Virus record (IMG/VR): IMGVR_UViG_3300018868_000395
Span: 1-24,169 of that record
DNA: 24,169 bases
Reading direction: 5' to 3' (one strand)
Source of the DNA: a virus
Shown: positions 22,777-24,169 of the stretch, one piece after another
Numbering within the stretch: the first letter of the stretch is position 1
Layout of the letters: every line of letters begins with the position of its first letter
The notes under the pieces: generated by a model
Seen by the model: only the letters and a program-made list of their open reading frames with translations
Databases searched by the model: none
What the model was told of the DNA's origin: nothing
Made by a program: the position numbers and the translations under genes

Positions 22777-24067
22777 AGCAACGGCTGCCCATGCTTCCTA
22801 TAACGGCTCCGGAACTCAAGGTTTAGCTGTAACTAATAAGATTAATGATACCGGAGACATCACTTCAGTTTTTTGGACAAAAGATAAAACTACAAAGCAG
22901 TTGTTACACGGTAATGCGTTAATCGAAATTCCCGCATCTGGAAATGCAGAAACCGCTGGATCAAATATAATATTTACACTGAACAGCGACATGGACGTTA
23001 TAGGGGATTTATATCTATACTGTGTTTTATCGTCGTCTGCGAATTATACAATCACAAAGGAATATGGACTTCTTAATTTGTTTGAACGTATTGAATTTCA
23101 GTGTGGTACTCAGATTTGGCAAACTCTAGAATTTGCAGATATTTTAGCATTAAATACTACAGAACTTTCCGAGGGAGCATATGAAAAATTTATACTCGGT
23201 ACTCATGGTTATTATAACGATACAGGTGCTCGATTTGCATCACCCACCACTACTATAACTTCTCCTGCTAATCGCGCATTTTCATTTAGGCTTCCATTAT
23301 TAACTAGAAATATATCTCCGATACTAACTAATTTTTCAAATATTTCCGAAACTGGATTTTTAACGGCCGCTGCACCAAATCAAACAGTTAAAATAAAAAT
23401 TTTCACCAATAAATTGACTACGATGAGCGCAAACAGTATGCTCTCTGCCACTCCAGGAAACGGTACAATTGACATACGTCTATACGGTAAACACATGATA
23501 ATGTGCAACGATGAGCGCGAAAAAATAAGAAATATTCCAGGTGGAATAGCGAAAAGATTAAAATTAACACAATACAGAGACCAAACTACATTCACTATTC
23601 CAACTTCGCGCATTGTTACTACGGAGATAGATTGTGATCACTTTTCTCTTTATGCATCTCATTTAATAATTCAAATTTTTGATTCGTCCGTTCTAGGTAC
23701 TTCGCTAAGTTCTTCAGACGCATGTACTTCACTTGTAGATGCAGATTTAAGATTGAATTCAACATCGTTTTGTGGAAAATTAACGGGTGGAATGATGTCT
23801 TCTATACTACCAGAAACTATGGGGCTTCGTTCTAACGTTCTTTATACAAGAACAGATCCACATATTAGAACCATTGCTTATGTGTTTCCTTTAGCAAGTA
23901 GAGCATTTTCCGGTTCAGGGGTTCCTTTAAACAGATTCGACAATATTCGTTTATCTCTAAATTTGTTCGTACCAGGGTCGTTAACTATTAACAGGGTTAC
24001 CGTTACATGCGTAGGGGAGACAACTGCTCTCTACAAACAGGGTGCGGCGTCTATTTCTATGTATTAA
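22769..24067 (+). CDS. Capsid protein paralog 2 (double jelly-roll type)
   Basis: A 432-aa paralog of the preceding capsid protein. It has an MSGATAAHASYNGSGTQG start, the LNSDMDVIGDLYLYC and LLNLFERIEFQCGTQIW blocks, and a long central part rich in strands with NPN-like turns. The C-terminus IAYVFPLASRAFSGSGVPLNRFDNIRLSLN plus a closing strand ending in GAASISMY matches the usual end of giant-virus capsid proteins. It is about 80 residues shorter than paralog 1, consistent with shorter surface loops. Which paralog forms the main hexon cannot be told from sequence. Tandem position and duplicated upstream DNA show that the array grew by duplication. Confidence 0.85.
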   Translation: MSGATAAHASYNGSGTQGLAVTNKINDTGDITSVFWTKDKTTKQLLHGNALIEIPASGNAETAGSNIIFTLNSDMDVIGDLYLYCVLSSSANYTITKEYGLLNLFERIEFQCGTQIWQTLEFADILALNTTELSEGAYEKFILGTHGYYNDTGARFASPTTTITSPANRAFSFRLPLLTRNISPILTNFSNISETGFLTAAAPNQTVKIKIFTNKLTTMSANSMLSATPGNGTIDIRLYGKHMIMCNDEREKIRNIPGGIAKRLKLTQYRDQTTFTIPTSRIVTTEIDCDHFSLYASHLIIQIFDSSVLGTSLSSSDACTSLVDADLRLNSTSFCGKLTGGMMSSILPETMGLRSNVLYTRTDPHIRTIAYVFPLASRAFSGSGVPLNRFDNIRLSLNLFVPGSLTINRVTVTCVGETTALYKQGAASISMY

Positions 24068-24085
24068 ATAATAACGAATATCTAT

Positions 24086-24169
24086 TTTTAAACAAATAAT
24101 TTTAAATTAAATACGTATTTAATTTAAAATTATTTTCTTTTATATTATTAAATAATATAATATGTCTGG
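24086..24169. repeat. 84-bp direct repeat (copy 2), at the window end
   Basis: Base-for-base identical to 22693-22776, with the same palindrome (24094-24135) 27 bp after the capsid 2 stop. The identity may continue past the window edge. Confidence 0.97.
24162..24169 (+). CDS. Start of a third capsid paralog (cut by the window end)
   Basis: ATGTCTGG is the same start as capsid paralog 2 and follows an identical 76-bp upstream region. Only Met-Ser and part of a Gly codon are inside the window, so the protein identity is inferred from the repeat. Confidence 0.6.

Overview
The window is AT-rich DNA from a nucleocytoplasmic large DNA virus (giant virus, Nucleocytoviricota) of a eukaryote. The evidence is the combination of an A32-type genome-packaging ATPase, double-jelly-roll-type capsid proteins, a viral type IIA topoisomerase, a TFIIB-like factor, a YqaJ-type viral exonuclease, a FEN1/XPG-type nuclease and an archaeo-eukaryotic primase with a UL52-like zinc motif. 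Genes lie on both strands, are intron-free as far as can be seen, and are packed with gaps under 200 bp. I saw no tRNA, rRNA, CRISPR array or insertion sequence. The capsid proteins are divergent and lack the N-terminal sequence typical of mimivirus and phycodnavirus capsids, so I do not name a family.

Layout: positions 1-2.6 kb hold TFIIB (minus), an unknown 151-aa protein, and an exonuclease III/AP endonuclease. From 2.6 to 6.5 kb a minus-strand run encodes a thioredoxin-like protein, topoisomerase II and a small membrane protein. From 6.6 to 10.1 kb a plus-strand run encodes a small membrane protein, the packaging ATPase, the YqaJ nuclease, the FEN1-like nuclease and a protamine-like Arg/Lys/Gly-rich protein. 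At 10.3-11.9 kb a divergent pair (a capping-enzyme-like nucleotidyltransferase without an obvious catalytic lysine, and a conserved giant-virus protein) is read from a perfect inverted repeat that contains both start codons. At 11.9-19.2 kb lie four probable virion proteins, three of which share a nearly identical 48-residue basic module. A 1015-aa fusion of two glycosyltransferase and two methyltransferase domains is inserted among them. At 19.4-21 kb are a stand-alone primase and a small membrane protein that overlap tail to tail. From 21.1 kb to the end lies a tandem array of capsid paralogs, with a third copy starting at the last bases.

The genes fit three tasks: genome replication, repair and recombination (topoisomerase, primase, YqaJ, FEN1, exonuclease III); gene expression (TFIIB, capping-like protein); and building, filling and decorating the particle (capsids, ATPase, basic protein, module proteins, glycan enzyme).

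The most unusual features are the four-domain glycan enzyme, the shared module family, the start-codon-to-start-codon inverted repeat, the duplicated 84-bp capsid spacer with its 42-bp palindrome, and gene-specific tandem repeats whose first unit contains the stop codon of the preceding gene.
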